NCBI GenBank assembly: GCA_942159475.1
Contig: OW804097.1
Span: 35,042,298-35,106,297, forward strand
DNA: 64,000 nucleotides
Direction: 5' to 3'
Source of the DNA: Sthenelais limicola
Taxonomy: Eukaryota > Annelida > Polychaeta > Phyllodocida > Sigalionidae
The notes under the pieces are model-generated. The model ran no database searches. It was given only the letters and a program-made list of their open reading frames with translations, and was not told where the DNA came from. This document shows positions 1 through 11,420 of this stretch, piece after piece. Every line of letters begins with the position of its first letter. The stretch's first letter is position 1. The translations under genes and the position numbers were made by a program.

Positions 1-153
1 ACCGATGAATATAGCATACGATGAGATCCCACTGAGAGGATATGACATCTCCCAGGCACTCCCAGGCAAGCCTATACTTGCAAGTTGTCTCAAAATATTG
101 ACCGAAATAATTATGTTAAGATTTTGGAAGAAACCATGTGCTATCACAATGAT

Positions 154-391
154 TTGGGTCAGATTTTCAGAAAATGTACAATTCAACTTCGCCAATCTTC
201 TCAAATAACCCAAATTTCAGATGAAAATAAAGTTCAAAATACAGTTCAACCTAGCCAAACAGGTTGCTAGAATCAGTACAATGCCAAATATTCTCGAATT
301 TACCTAGAATTGTCCAAATTGGAGCCTAATCTAGCAGAATTAAGTAAGTGTGTACAGCTGCCAATTGTACATTTTCTGAAAATCTGACCCA
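154..391 (+). mobile_element. MITE family A, subfamily A1, full length
   Basis: About 240-bp non-coding element with imperfect terminal inverted repeats of about 29 bp, beginning TGGGTCAGATTTTCAG and ending CTGAAAATCTGACCCA. The A1 interior carries CAACCTAGCCAAACAGGTTG and a TTTAGCAGAATT-like block before the right terminus. More than 20 copies occur in this window. Flanks are mostly AT or TA at the ends, which would fit a TA target (Tc1/mariner type), but a target duplication is not proven. Confidence 0.9.
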
Positions 392-1548
392 TTTACGCCA
401 TGTTTCGCAACTGATTAGGTTCCAGGGGTTCAGGTGACTCGGTATAGAAATTCAAAACTGATGGATTTCTCTAAAATCTTAACCAATGAAACTTTACATG
501 AAATAACGACTAACTCAGGACTAACATTTAGATGCTTCCTTTCAGGAATGGCAACCATGCTGCCAACCAGCATGATAGTATGAAGAGTAAACCTGACTGA
601 GTCCAGAGTGTGAGAGAGATAAATACAGTATTCATTTAGAAATAATACATCATCATTAACATTGAATTAACTCCTAGGTATTTATAGCAAAAATATTCAA
701 TATATTTATTTGGGAAATTAATGTGGTGGGCATCACACGTATGTGTTAGGCCCATTCATTACCGCAAGAGGGACCCACTATGTACTCACCTCCATTACCT
801 CTATATATGGTCTCTGCACCTTTCCGTCCGCCTCACTCACATCATAATCACCTTCTAAAGTTCCCACCCACCCACAACCTACTCTCATCACTTCACCCAT
901 AAAAGGCTTATATCACCAAATTTATTCATCATTTTACCAATTTTACAAATTAAAAATCATTTTACCAAACTTTATATTTTACAAAATAAAAAAACCCAAA
1001 CAAGCCTTTTCCTTCACTTGTTCCTCGAATGCGTTAATGTATGAACTATTTGTATATCTTTTTATATTGCAAAAGATTATAAGTGGTAAATCAGAAATAC
1101 ATGGCGAGTTAAATTCTATACCTTTTAATATATAAGATGGTTACATTGACAATTGAAGAAACCAAGAATTATGAAATTACACCAAAAATATTTCCTACCA
1201 GAAAACAAAGAAATAATGATATCATAGCAAAAACCATAATGTATTAGGAAAACTATGTGTGTTGGAAATAAAGGATACAATCATACATGATAAGTCATTT
1301 ATATACATCATGTATTTATATGTATATCATTCCTTTAGATTAGACCATTATGAGTTTATGCTCTTAATTTTTGTTTATTTGCATGAATTGTGAAAATGCA
1401 TTTGGGCCCACTTCAAATTAGGCCATGTCACCATGAAAGATGTATTATATATTATATAAGATGTATTATATATATATTATATTATGTATCATGTTATAAG
1501 ATGAATAGAATAAATGAACTTAAGGCAAGTGACACTTACATCTATATA
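392..1548. other. No gene seen; AT-rich spacer
   Basis: No credible coding region. About 760-910 is pyrimidine-rich and unlike its AT-rich surroundings, and resembles the composition of 34420-34620. About 1438-1490 is a TATATTA-type low-complexity run. Confidence 0.6.
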
Positions 1549-1786
1549 TTGGTCACATTTTCAGAAAATGTACAATTGGCAGCTCTACACATTTAGGAAA
1601 TTCTCCTAAATTAGGCTGAAAAATGAAGAATACCAGGTATATCTGAGTATATTTGGTGTCACGTTGATTTAAAGTATCAGTTCTATTCTGTTAAACTGCA
1701 TTTTGAAGCTTATTCTTGTCTTAAATGTGGGTTATTCGAGAGGATTGGTGAAGGTGAATTGTACATTTTCTGAAAATCTGACCCAT
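1549..1786 (-). mobile_element. MITE family A, subfamily A2, reverse orientation
   Basis: The left terminus is slightly degraded (GGTCACATTTTCAG) and the right terminus is intact. The A2 interior differs from A1: read in its own direction it has AACATAACAGAACTGATACT-like sequence and CCGGTATTCATCATTTTTCAG in place of the A1 blocks. Here it appears reverse-complemented. Confidence 0.88.
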
Positions 1787-2195
1787 ATAAATGAGCCTTC
1801 AGGTCAAAGTGTCTTTTTGGTGGGACTGCATGAAATAATGTCAAAGTGCATTGATATTGTGCAAAAGTTTAGAAATGGCTCTTGTGTCAATCGTATATTT
1901 ATAATTAAATTTAGTGTGGGATTAATTATAATCTATATAATTATGTAAGTAGAAATGTTTCGTGGACATATCAATAAAAATTGAGTTGAACAATTGCTAT
2001 CCCTTCAATGATTAGTAAGTACAATGACTTCTCTTCAGGCAAATAAGGCCCTGCCAGGACATAATCTTTTGGACCATCAATGGTGCTATTAGATTACAGA
2101 AGAAGAATTGAGAAAGAATTATTAAGATCATTAATATCTTTATCAAGTTTATATTAACCAAATGATACGAGAAAATGGACTATTTAATCAGTCAA

Positions 2196-3870
2196 ATGAT
2201 GTGAGAAAAAGTACATTTTTATATATGTTAGTTCCGAACTTAAATTGTTAGTTCCGAACAGTAACATAATATTGACTAAATTATCAGATTAATACTGAAA
2301 AGATTGAAAGAAATCAATTTCAGTACTTGTTGCACACTCATACAAGTATTTTCGAAAGATATTTTGTTGCAAATGTTTCTATAAAATTACTCATGATGTG
2401 GCCAACATCTGCTGTCTCGATGATAATAATGATGCTTGGTGACAGAAAATATATTTTCTATGGAAATAAGTTCCCTTTTGTCCATGAATGAAGCTATTCG
2501 AAGGGAGAGAAGGTATTAAGAAAGAAAGTGTAGTGATCTTCGCAGGTTCGTTTCCCTTAATCTTACCGCATATTCGATGCGTTTAAACAAATGGAACAAA
2601 AGGCAGTCGCTACCTGTTCACAAGGGTTTATTCATGAGAATTCGTTAGCATCAGCTCATACAATCCTACCTAAGTCCGAGGATCTCGGGTCTCCTGGCCA
2701 GCCAGGTAACCCTCGACCACAGGTGTCTTAGGTAACATGCAGGGTCAAGTAAACATACAAACAAGCTCATGTAAAAGTAACTCAAAGACTAATGTAAGAA
2801 TAAGCACATTCATTACAATCAGAAGAATAAGATGAAACCTGGGTTGCCGTTACTTTAGCAACAACAGCTATACTTGCTGTTCAAACATAAAATGCAACAG
2901 GTAAAGGTAAATACAGACTAAAAAGTCCCGCGGACCAGTACTGCCCACTGGGGAGGTTTGGCTGAACTGACCCACAGTGGACAGCACCTAAAGGCTAGCT
3001 CTAGTAAAACCCAATAACACCACAAAAGTATAATTTTGGATCTCATTTACATCAAAGCAATGATGTGAGAAAATATATATGTTAGTTCCAAACTTAAATT
3101 GTTAGTTCCAAACGGCTACACATCATGCCTTAGTCATCACATTAATAGTGGAAAGATGGGAATAAATCAATGCCAGTCATGTGTGTGCAGCCTGTATGCA
3201 TACTGCACACACATGCACGTTGTTTTAAAGTCATTTACATCAACAAAATTATCTGAGAAAATGTATATTGCATATATGTTAGTTCCGAACTTGAAATGTT
3301 AGTTCCAAATGGCAACACATTTGGACTAAATTATTAGATTTATACTTTAAAGAAGGGGTTATATCAAAGCCAGTGCATGTTGCACACACATACAGGTTTT
3401 TTAAAGTCATTTGTATCAAAGAAATAATCTGAGAAAGTGTATATTGCTATGTTAGTTCTGAACTTGAACTGTTAGTTCCAAACGCAACACATTTTGACTA
3501 AATAATCAGATTATTACAGGAGAGATGGATGGGGAGAAATCAATACCCATGAGTGTTGACCACATATACAAGTATATTCCCAAGATATTTTGTTGCTAAT
3601 GCTTGTATAGAATTACAGATAATGAGTATTACATTTGCTGTCTTTGTGATAAATAAGAGGCATGGTGACTGAAAATAAATCTTTCCGCGTACATAAGTCT
3701 CTTTTTCAACATGGATGAAGCTATTCGATGAAACAGGAGGTATTGGGAAAGAATATTTAATCTTGCAAGTCATTTACATCTAAGAAATGATGTGAGAAAA
3801 TTATGTTGCTAATATGTTAGTTCTGAACACCATATGATGAAATTGTTAGTTCCGAACGCTTTTTTAGTTC
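2196..3870. repeat. Long-period tandem array with paired GTTAGTTCCGAAC motifs
   Basis: Blocks at about 2196-2265, 3035-3115, 3225-3310, 3405-3485 and 3772-3858 each contain a CATTTACATCAAAGAAATGATGTGAG-like lead, cut here into parts, followed by two copies of GTTAGTTCC(G/A)AAC about 20 bp apart. The longer unit (about 2300-2520) recurs at about 3540-3772, with shared TTTTGTTGC and GAAGCTATTCGA blocks. An inverted GTTCGGAACTAAC lies at 4188-4200. No coding potential is evident. Confidence 0.75.
2540..3033. other. Unrecognised sequence inserted in the tandem array
   Basis: This stretch interrupts the GTTAGTTCCGAAC array and is more GC-rich than its surroundings, with segments such as GAGGATCTCGGGTCTCCTGG and AAAAGTCCCGCGGACCAG. 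It has no ORF of note and no terminal repeat I could pair. A solo LTR or a gene-end fragment is possible but unsupported. Confidence 0.35.
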
Positions 3871-4664
3871 GTTATGATAAAGTGAGTATTACGGATATAA
3901 ATAAAGTTTTGAATTTCCTATTTGGCCTGTTGTCTTGGCTTGACAGAAATCTACTCTTTTTTTTCAAGCATTATTAAATGAGGAGGAGGTTTTGATTTGA
4001 GATGTTATCAAATGTGCAAAGAAAAATTTGATTAACTGACATTTTGCATAGGTACCCACACACATAACATATTCATTAAGTTTCAGAATTTTTGGGGGGG
4101 CATCAGGTAAATGATACTGAATCAATATAAATGAGATTTTGCGTTCATACTATGAAAGAAATATTTACAATAACAATTTTGAACAAGGTGTTCGGAACTA
4201 ACAAATAAACTTTCTGACGCCCTGGTCCACATCTAATATTCATAGCAAGGATCCCGCCTACGTCACTAAGCAGCAGACGATATTCTACTACTAGCTGAAA
4301 CGCGCGAAGCCAGCAGACGATAAGATCAGAATGACGGCAGACACATATAAGTAGGAGAACGGCCAGCAAGCACTGTCCAGTAGAATTGTTCACATCTATA
4401 TCAAGCAATAGCCGAGGATAAGTCACCTTCATAGGAGGAGAAACCCTGGAGAGGATACTACAGTCGTGGGTGAGTATAGCATTTTGTCACATGTATACAT
4501 GTGCATCTCCATAATATAGGGCTTTGAATGACATTGAATCCTGATTCACATGTAACTTGTTTTCTTCCTTTTGTAGTTACATGGGATATTTTTGACTAGT
4601 ATAGACCTAGATAGATAAGTCCACGCTAGTGGATACAGCGCAGAAGTGCATGCATGGTACATAT
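3871..4664. other. No gene seen
   Basis: AT-rich to about 4180, then moderately GC-richer with an inverted copy of the array motif at 4188-4200. A GGGTGAGTATAG at about 4468 resembles a splice donor but has no supporting exon. Confidence 0.5.
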
Positions 4665-4903
4665 ATGGGTCAGATTTTTAGAAAATGTACAATTCAACTT
4701 CACCAATCCTCTCAAATAACATACATTTCAGACGAAAATAAAGTTCAAAATACAGTTCAACCTAACCAAACAGATTGCTAGAATCAATGCAATGCCGAAT
4801 ATACTCGAGTTTACCTAGTATTGACCAAATTGCAGCCTAATTTAGCAGAATTTACTAAATGTGTATACCTGCCGATTGTACATTTTCTGAAAATCTGACA
4901 CAT
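4665..4903 (+). mobile_element. MITE family A, subfamily A1
   Basis: Full-length copy flanked by ATAT on both sides. The left terminus reads TGGGTCAGATTTTTAG and the right CTGAAAATCTGACACA. The A1 interior CAACCTAACCAAACAGATTG is exact. Confidence 0.92.
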
Positions 4904-4998
4904 ATATCCCATGAGAACTGGTCTTGCCAAGTGTACATAATATATCCACGGTAATATTAGGTAGTTTCCTTCTTAGTTCAGCCTCAATCAAAACTGGA

Positions 4999-5150
4999 CT
5001 AAGATAAGATAAGATAAGAGGTTTTTTATTTGTCTTTAAAGATGTACAAAAGTATTTTGCTTGTGAGGAAGAAAAACTGGTCGATATACCTGATGAATTG
5101 ACCCGTTTCTTCCGGCAATTACCGTGTTTTGGAAGAAGGTTCAAGTGACT
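4999..5150 (-). mobile_element. Probable non-LTR retrotransposon 3' tail with (TCTTA)n end
   Basis: On the minus strand the sequence reads through AATAAA (complement of 5025-5030) into a TCTTA microsatellite (AAGAT on the plus strand, 5001-5018). This matches the microsatellite-tailed 3' ends of CR1/L2-like LINEs. A second tail with the same microsatellite is at 49554-49770. No reverse transcriptase coding is preserved here. Confidence 0.45.
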
Positions 5151-5710
5151 AAAGAGTTCTATGTCTAAAGCTACTTGATAAATGAATGATAAAATAAGAT
5201 AAAATATTGACTTAGTGTTACATTTCTACCTAACTTAGACTTAGACATGTTAATAAAGTAAAAGGACATGTAAATACATGTATATAACGACTATAACGAC
5301 TATCTGACTATTGGGACTATTTCAGTATAATGTATATCAGCATAATATTATATATTTCAAGCATTTTGAGAATTGCATCAATTGAAATGAAGTACCACTG
5401 ATTAATAGATTTTAAATTAATTAATTAAAATATCGACCCCTAGTAGGCCCCTAATCACTGACGATGCGTGGCACAACTAATGCCCGAACGTCAGTAAAAT
5501 ACTACAATAAATTGCACGAGTACTCAATTAATCCACTTTTAGTTAATGTTAAGAATATGTTTTTATTGATTAAAACCGTTACCTGTATCATTATGATCAT
5601 TAGTTATTCATATTCATAAATCATACTAATTAAGGTTGTGCCTTGTTATATAATCATACAAGGCCGGATACAAGGCCGGATATGACACCATATACTGGCT
5701 ATATTAATAT
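5151..5710. other. No gene seen; AT-rich
   Basis: AT-rich sequence with no supported feature. A short local duplication of ACAAGGCCGGATA occurs at about 5658-5682. Confidence 0.5.
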
Positions 5711-5946
5711 ATGGGTCAGATTTTCAGAAAATGTACAATTCACCTTCACCAATCCTATCAAGTAACCCAAATTTTAGACGGAAATAAAGTTCAAAATACA
5801 GTTCAATCTAACCAAACCGATTGCTAGAATCAATGCAATGCCGAATATACTCGAATTTACCTAATATTGACCAAATTGCAGCCTAATATTGCAGAATTTA
5901 CTAAATGTGTTCAGCTGCCAATCGTACATTTTGTGATCAGACCCAT
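5711..5946 (+). mobile_element. MITE family A, subfamily A1, damaged right terminus
   Basis: Left end ATGGGTCAGATTTTCAG is intact. The right terminus has lost several bases (TACATTTTGTGATCAGACCCAT). The interior matches the other A1 copies. Flanks are ATAT on both sides. Confidence 0.9.
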
Positions 5947-6115
5947 ATACCATATACCGGCCATACTAATTACGTCGCGGCGAATATGCCTTTGATGACG
6001 ATATGTTTTATAATACCGCTAATAATATATCAACGAACTGCTTGTGATTTGTTGGATGTTATAATGACCAGTTTGCTAAAACAGGTAAACTAGAAACTTT
6101 GTGAATGAAATGTAG

Positions 6116-6506
6116 ATGTGATGTGTTTCAGGAAGATGATTTATAAGTCGCAAAACAAAAATTTGAAATTTGAACAGAGGAGATCAAGCCGATTCCAATG
6201 CTGGTAAACATTAAGGACATATAAGTAGTGTTTCTATATTATAAGTTTGTTATCTTTATTATTGGAAAAAAAGTTATTGATATTTTTTGCTGGATAATTA
6301 CTAATAAAGTACCCAAATATACTCCATAAGATGACCTTAGATATGCATAGATATATTTGATACATTGCCTTGAAATTTTGTACATATTCCTAGCAGCATT
6401 AAGTACCCCCAAAATTAGAATATTCCAACAAAGATATCTTATAAATAAATTACTTTGAAAAATATTTATTTTGCGACTTATGACTCATTTTCTTGAAACA
6501 CATCAC
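6116..6506. mobile_element. MITE family B
   Basis: About 400-bp non-coding element. The terminal inverted repeat of about 38 bp begins GTGATGTGTTTCAGG, followed by AAAATGAGTCATAAGTCGC in most copies, and the mirror image is at the right end (GCGACTTATGACTCATTTTC). The interior has GATCAAGCCGATTCCAATG and the block ACTAATAAAGTACCCAAATA. Eleven recognisable copies lie in the window. Confidence 0.88.
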
Positions 6507-7594
6507 TGATGGGACCACGTCAAGCATACAGTAGAAGAAATGGGTTTTGTCAATATCAATTTGTGCTAATTTGAGCTGCAGCAAATCAGAAACAACGTTA
6601 TCAATTTTGATAATGAATATCAACGTTGCCCAAAATGGATACTCTGCACTCACATATCAATCCTGCATTATTAAAAAATTGATAAGGGAAAAGTCTATGG
6701 GAAAACATTTTCCTGAATAATTGCTGGTTGATTGTTGATTTGAAAACATTTTTATTCACGACCAAAAACATTACATCGCTGATGCTATTCTCAGAATTGC
6801 CTGATATTACAATAAATGTTTACGTTTTTAAGTTTATTAAAGCATACTTCGTTGATTAACCTTACAGAGGTTGCAAAATAGAATCGGAAATGGTAAGAAA
6901 ATAAAATAAAAAAATAATTAATGATAACATTTAACATTGGACATACAAATAACTGTCAATTTGAGACAACTATATGATAAGGAAACACTTTTCTATACTG
7001 CAGTTGAGGCCTAAGCAGTGATAGTAAATCAAGGTTAAAAGCACTTCTCAAAACATAAGTATCGCGTTGTGTGTTAAAGTGACACTTCTCACTGTTCTTG
7101 GCTAGATTATCGAGTAACGGAATTTCTACTTCATTTTCTAGTATTTGGTTCACCTTACCCTACCTAACTAACTCCTGTGGATAACAAAACTCTAACATTT
7201 ATATTATATCAGATATTTGGTAAGATAGTGAGCAAAATCGTTTTTGCACTCCATACAGAGATTGTCAGTTGGGTTAACATCTGGAATTATGTAACCCCCA
7301 GGTCGGCGCTGGTCAATCCAATGGACATTAGTTTCTTTTCTGGCCACTTGGGCCAATACTGGCAGTACCTCCTGTTCTCCAAGGCCATTTCCTCATGGAT
7401 TAGAAATGGGTTTAGGTTCTGACCCATTCATTACACATATTCACTAATCATTGAATGGAAACGCAATGCTGGTACTCAATACTTCAGATATTGTAATATC
7501 TATCATAATTAAAGGATTACACTAGTAGCTGACAAAGTTTCACAAGATTCCATGACTACTCATTTTAACTATCTTAGCCACTTTAATTTAGAAG
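6507..7594. other. No gene seen; contains one dispersed repeat (6745-6840)
   Basis: Low-complexity AT-rich DNA. The only supported feature is repeat C at 6745-6840. A GC-moderate stretch at about 7280-7390 has a short open frame but no recognisable domain. Confidence 0.5.
6745..6840 (+). repeat. Dispersed repeat C
   Basis: Contains ACATTACATCGCTGATGC and TATTCTCAGAATTGCCTGA. The reverse complement of 46190-46260 matches it closely. In both loci it lies near a family B copy, so it may be part of a longer ancestral repeat. Confidence 0.7.
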
Positions 7595-8143
7595 TCCTGT
7601 GTGCTAACTATTTGACCATAGAGGACTGTAGAGATGCTGCATACAAACAATGGGCATATCTGGACTTCACCTTATATATACCTGTATTAGTAGATGTACA
7701 ATTTGCCTTCACCAATTCCGTCAAATAACTCGCATTTAAGAAAAGAATAAGCTATAAAGTGCAGTTTAACATAACAGAACTGATAAATTTAAATCAATGC
7801 GATACAAAATATACTCAGATATTCCCGGTATTCATCATTTTTCAGCCTAATTTAGCAGAATTTCCTAAATGTGTAAAACTGCCAATTGTACATTTTCTGA
7901 AAATCTGACCCAAATGTAAACTGTTAACCGTAACTGATTCTTGATTCTCAATCATCTACCCAATTACTCATTTTGGGGGTTAGACAGTAATAAGGTTAGG
8001 AGATTCAACCCCACAATGTTCAGATTGGAAGTCCTAGGTACTAACCATTTGACCATAGAGGACTGTAGAGTTGATGCATACAAACACTAGGCATACAGGA
8101 CTTATAGTATATAGTATACCTTATAGTATACCTGTATTAGTAG
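7595..8143 (+). repeat. Diverged direct duplication interrupted by a family A copy
   Basis: The segment GACCATAGAGGACTGTAGAG through ACCTGTATTAGTAGA occurs at about 7614-7692 and again at about 8050-8143. Both copies are preceded by AGAAGTCCT/GGAAGTCCT and CTAAC(T/C)ATTTGACC. The left copy is broken by the MITE at 7694, so the duplication probably predates that insertion. Confidence 0.7.
7694..7912 (+). mobile_element. MITE family A, subfamily A2, left terminus lost
   Basis: Begins abruptly at ATGTACAATT within the terminal repeat. The A2 interior (AACATAACAGAACTGATA, ATTCATCATTTTTCAGCC) and the right terminus CTGAAAATCTGACCCA are intact. Confidence 0.85.
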
Positions 8144-9103
8144 ACCTGTTATGTAATAGCTGCATCGGCGGATAGTCGTGAATATTTCACACCTGTTATG
8201 GACGTCCATGCATGGATGTTGGGGACATATGAACTTCTCCTAGACGATTTGGCGTCAAAAGTGGCCATATTTATGGCCTATATAGGTCATACCGCTTAAG
8301 ATTTTAACCACGCCCCCTTTATCTAGAACTGCCAGCTTTATACTCGACTCTGGATCGATCGTCTGAAACTGCTACTTCCCGACTTCCCATGGCCAGAAAC
8401 AATGTCTCCAGGCCCAGGGAATACATATACACAGAGATTACTTCCAATACTACATGGTCTTTCTGGTAAAATAAGTGAGAAATAACCGATTCCCTGACCC
8501 CTATATGCTAAAGCATGAACAGATATTTTACCCTGCGTACGGCCGCATGGCATCTTCGGTAACACTCGGCATCGCATCTTCGGTATGCTCCGGGGAAAAA
8601 ATCGACCAATCACAGGGCACGTTACATCAACCTTCAGCTAGGCTCTCAGCCAATGGGATCACCCCTTCCAAACGTTACTCGGCATGCCATGTACACGGGC
8701 CGACGGGACCAGGTGCATGGCTGTGATGGTGGAGGGGGGCCCGGGGAGGGGGGGACAGTGTCGGCGAAGGCTCTTTAAATATAGCCTAAAGTTTCATTAT
8801 CCGCCCAATAATATACTATATCCTATTTAATTTAAGAGTTCTTTGTTGTGACGCTAGTCTATCCTGGTGCCACTCACCATCTGGACAATGCCCATATTCT
8901 GAGATTCACAGTGTATCTATACCATCCCATACACACCTTGACTCTAGTTCTATTTTATGTCATGATGTATACTGTTGCTGTTGCTGTTTGTTAGTCATTT
9001 TGGTTTCTTCATCATCTGTAGAGGGCTTGTGGAGGCTAATTAACTGACCCTGCACTAAAGTGTTAACTGTAGACACCCCATGCAGTGACTGGTCTGTGTG
9101 TAA
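8144..9103. promoter_or_regulatory. GC-richer patch, regulatory function unproven
   Basis: Roughly 8330-8760 is visibly richer in GC and CpG than its surroundings. It contains two CCAAT boxes (GACCAATCACAG at about 8603 and GCCAATGGG at about 8650) and a G-run near 8735-8755. This could be promoter-like, but no first exon, TATA element or adjacent coding sequence is visible. The rest of the interval shows nothing. Confidence 0.25.
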
Positions 9104-9341
9104 ATGCGTCAGATTTTCAGAAAATGCACAATTCAACTTCACCAATTCTCTCAAATAACCCAAATTTCAGACGAAAATAAAGTTCAAAATACAGTTTACC
9201 CTAACCAAACAGATTGCTAAAATCACTGCAATGCCGAATATACTCAAATCTACCTAGTATTGGCCAAATTACAGCCTCATTTAGCAGAACTAGCTAAATG
9301 TGTACAGCTGCTAATTGTACATTTTCTAAAAATCTTACCCA
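9104..9341 (+). mobile_element. MITE family A, subfamily A1
   Basis: Left end ATGCGTCAGATTTTCAG and right end CTAAAAATCTTACCCAAATGC. AAATGC flanks both ends (TAAATGC before GTCAG, AAATGC after ACCC), the best candidate for a longer target duplication among the copies. Confidence 0.9.
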
Positions 9342-9361
9342 AATGCTTCTAGCCTTTTGGG

Positions 9362-9515
9362 AGATGTTTGACAAATCTCAGATGATTAAAGTCTGTGTTT
9401 GCATTAGGATTGACGACAAAATAGGGTTGCAATGGTTGCAATGGTTGCAACAGTACAATTGCAACAGTCGCAACCCTTTTGGCACATTTTCAGTGACAGG
9501 GTCGCGACCTGGATG
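9362..9515 (+). mobile_element. Element H, partial copy
   Basis: Matches 11863-11985: shared ATGTTTGACAAATCT, TTTGCATTAGG, CAAAATAGGGTTGCAATGG, TTGGCACATTTT and ACAGGGTCGC. It carries an expanded GGTTGCAAT triplication. It is cut off on the right near element G. Confidence 0.75.
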
Positions 9516-9970
9516 GCCAAACTTCACTGAAATCAAGCTGATTTCTGGTGTGGTATTGTCATATGTATGGAAAGCCATATGCAACTACCGACAAATCCCA
9601 AGAGAAGTCGGAGGATCTCCATAGACTTACTATAGCGACATTTAAAAATGTCGGGTAGTACGTCGGCAAGCTTTCCGACGCAACGGCCGACTATTTGATT
9701 TTATCGGCCGATTTGTCGGGTGTAAACAAATGAATTTTAAAAAACGTCGGTAAATTTCAGGAAATATCGGCTGTCATTGCCGACATTGCTTTCTCCAGTT
9801 TAAATTGCTCTTCCCCCCAGCGCAAAATGAACTTTGTCGGCCGACTTATCGCCGATAAGTCGGCCGATATGTCGGTGACTTAAACTACAATTGCCGACAT
9901 GTCGGCCGACATGTCGGCCGTCAAAGTCCGCCGATTATTCATGTTCTCCTGATTCTTACCCAGACTTGAT

Positions 9971-10013
9971 TTTGGTGAAGTTGAATTGTACATTTTCTGA
10001 AAATCTGACTCAT
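9971..10013 (-). mobile_element. Family A right-end fragment
   Basis: Only TTTGGTGAAGTTGAATTG and the terminal CATTTTCTGAAAATCTGACT remain. This is a truncated remnant inside element G. Confidence 0.75.
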
Positions 10014-10077
10014 ATATGTATTAGCTTTTCTTCATGAACAGAATTAAATTCAGCTTGGAATCTGACTTAATCAAATC

Positions 10078-10705
10078 TGTAAGTTTTGAGGGCAGAGGGT
10101 CTGAGGGAGGGCCTGAGGGAAGGGTGACTGAGGGAGGAGGGGGCCAATCTGTGGTGTGAGGGGGCCAATCTGCGGGAGGAGGGTGTGTGGGAGGAGGGAT
10201 TGAGGGAGGAGGGTATAAGGGCGGAGGGTATGGTGGGAGCAGGATGTGAGGGAGGAGAGTAAAAGGGCAGAGGGTATGAGGGAGAAGGGTGTGAGGGTGG
10301 GTGTGGGGGGGGTATGAGGGAGGTGGGTATGAGGGAGAAGGGTGTGAGGGTGGAGGGTATAAGGCAGAGGGTATGAGGAGGGAGGGTATAAGGGCGGAGG
10401 GTATGAGGGAAGTGGTTGTGAGGGAGAAGGGTGTGAGGGAGGAGAGTAAAAGGGCGGAGGGCCTGGGTATGAGGGAGAAGGGTGTGAGGGCGGGGGGTAT
10501 GAGGGTGGGGGGGTATGAGGGAGGTGAGTATGAGGGAGAAGGGGGTGAGGGAGGAGGGTATAAGGGCAGAGGGTATGAGGAGGGAGGGTATAAGGGCGGA
10601 GGGTATGAGGGAAGTGGTTGTGAGGGAGAAGGGTGTGAGGGAGGAGGGTATAAAGGCGGGTATAAGGGAGAAGGTGGGTATGAGGGAGGAGGGTGTGAGT
10701 GGGGC
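10078..10705. repeat. G-rich minisatellite, GGGTGTGAGGGAGAA type
   Basis: An irregular array of GGGTATGAGGGAGAAG, GGGTGTGAGGGAGGAG and GGGTATAAGGGCGGAG-type units of about 16-18 bp. All reading frames across it stay open for 100-220 codons on both strands only because the units lack stops. These frames are repeat artefacts, not genes. The G-tracts on one strand could form quadruplexes. Confidence 0.9.
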
Positions 10706-11090
10706 CATGGACAGGGAAGTTATAGGTGGACATACAGAAGATTCACAATTGCTTGAATATAGGATTATTTATTTGATGTTTTTTCATAAATTAATCAGGG
10801 CCTAACTCAGAAATCGTTGTGTCTAAAAAGTTAGCTTTTAATGTCTCCTACATCATCCACTTGGTTGTTTTAAGGTATTCTAGAAAATGGAATTTATGTG
10901 AATTTATGAAGAAAAAAATAGAACATACTGGTGGTCAACCATAATGGCTCATTCTAATATCATTAATCATATGAATTGCTTCTTATGTGTGGGCAGGTGG
11001 GTGGAAGGGTAACCATGGTGATTAACATGTATAAGGAAGAGGGGGGTAGAGAGAGAGGGAGAGAGAAGTATGAGCAATTCCACCAATTGG
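10706..11090. other. Element G interior, no gene seen
   Basis: AT-rich sequence between the minisatellite and the right subterminal zone. Includes a GAGAGAGAGGGAGAGAGAAG run at about 11048-11067. Confidence 0.5.
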
Positions 11091-11420
11091 TCGTCATTTA
11101 GCCAACTATTTGGCTGAATTTTTTAAAATAAAAATTGGACCCAAAATCGGCCGACATAGCGGCCGATATAGCGGCCGACACATTATTTATTTACCGATAA
11201 ATCGGCCGATGATCGGCCGATGATCGGGCCAATTTGGAGAAACTTTAGAAATATTTGCAAATGTAAAAATAAAATTGCCGACATGTCGGGGCATAATACC
11301 GACTATCGGAAAATTACCAACATAGTCGGATTTACACTCTCTCTGTTACCGATTTGTCGGGAGTTTTTACCGTCTTTTCATCCGATTTGTCGATAGTTGC
11401 ATATGGCTTTCCATACATAT

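Larger units (their letters stand above)
9561..11420. mobile_element. Foldback element G (CGGCCGACA-rich)
   Basis: Bounded by inverted termini ATATGTATGGAAAGCCATAT at 9561 and the complementary ATATGGCTTTCCATACATAT at 11401-11420, each followed inward by GCAACTA and an ACCGACAAATC block. Subterminal zones at about 9600-9950 and 11100-11400 are dense in self-complementary TCGGCCGACATGTCGG-type words. The interior holds a family A remnant (9971-10013) and a minisatellite (10078-10705). No transposase ORF is present, so it is probably non-autonomous. Confidence 0.8.

Noticed and set aside
154..391. hAT-type 8-bp target duplication for family A
   Set aside because: The TCATACGA pair at 44693/44910 suggested it, but that copy lacks its left end and other copies show ATAT/TA-type flanks. 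The superfamily is left open.
10067..10756. Several 100-220-codon frames on both strands
   Set aside because: Overlapping frames on both strands over a G-rich minisatellite; composition artefacts.
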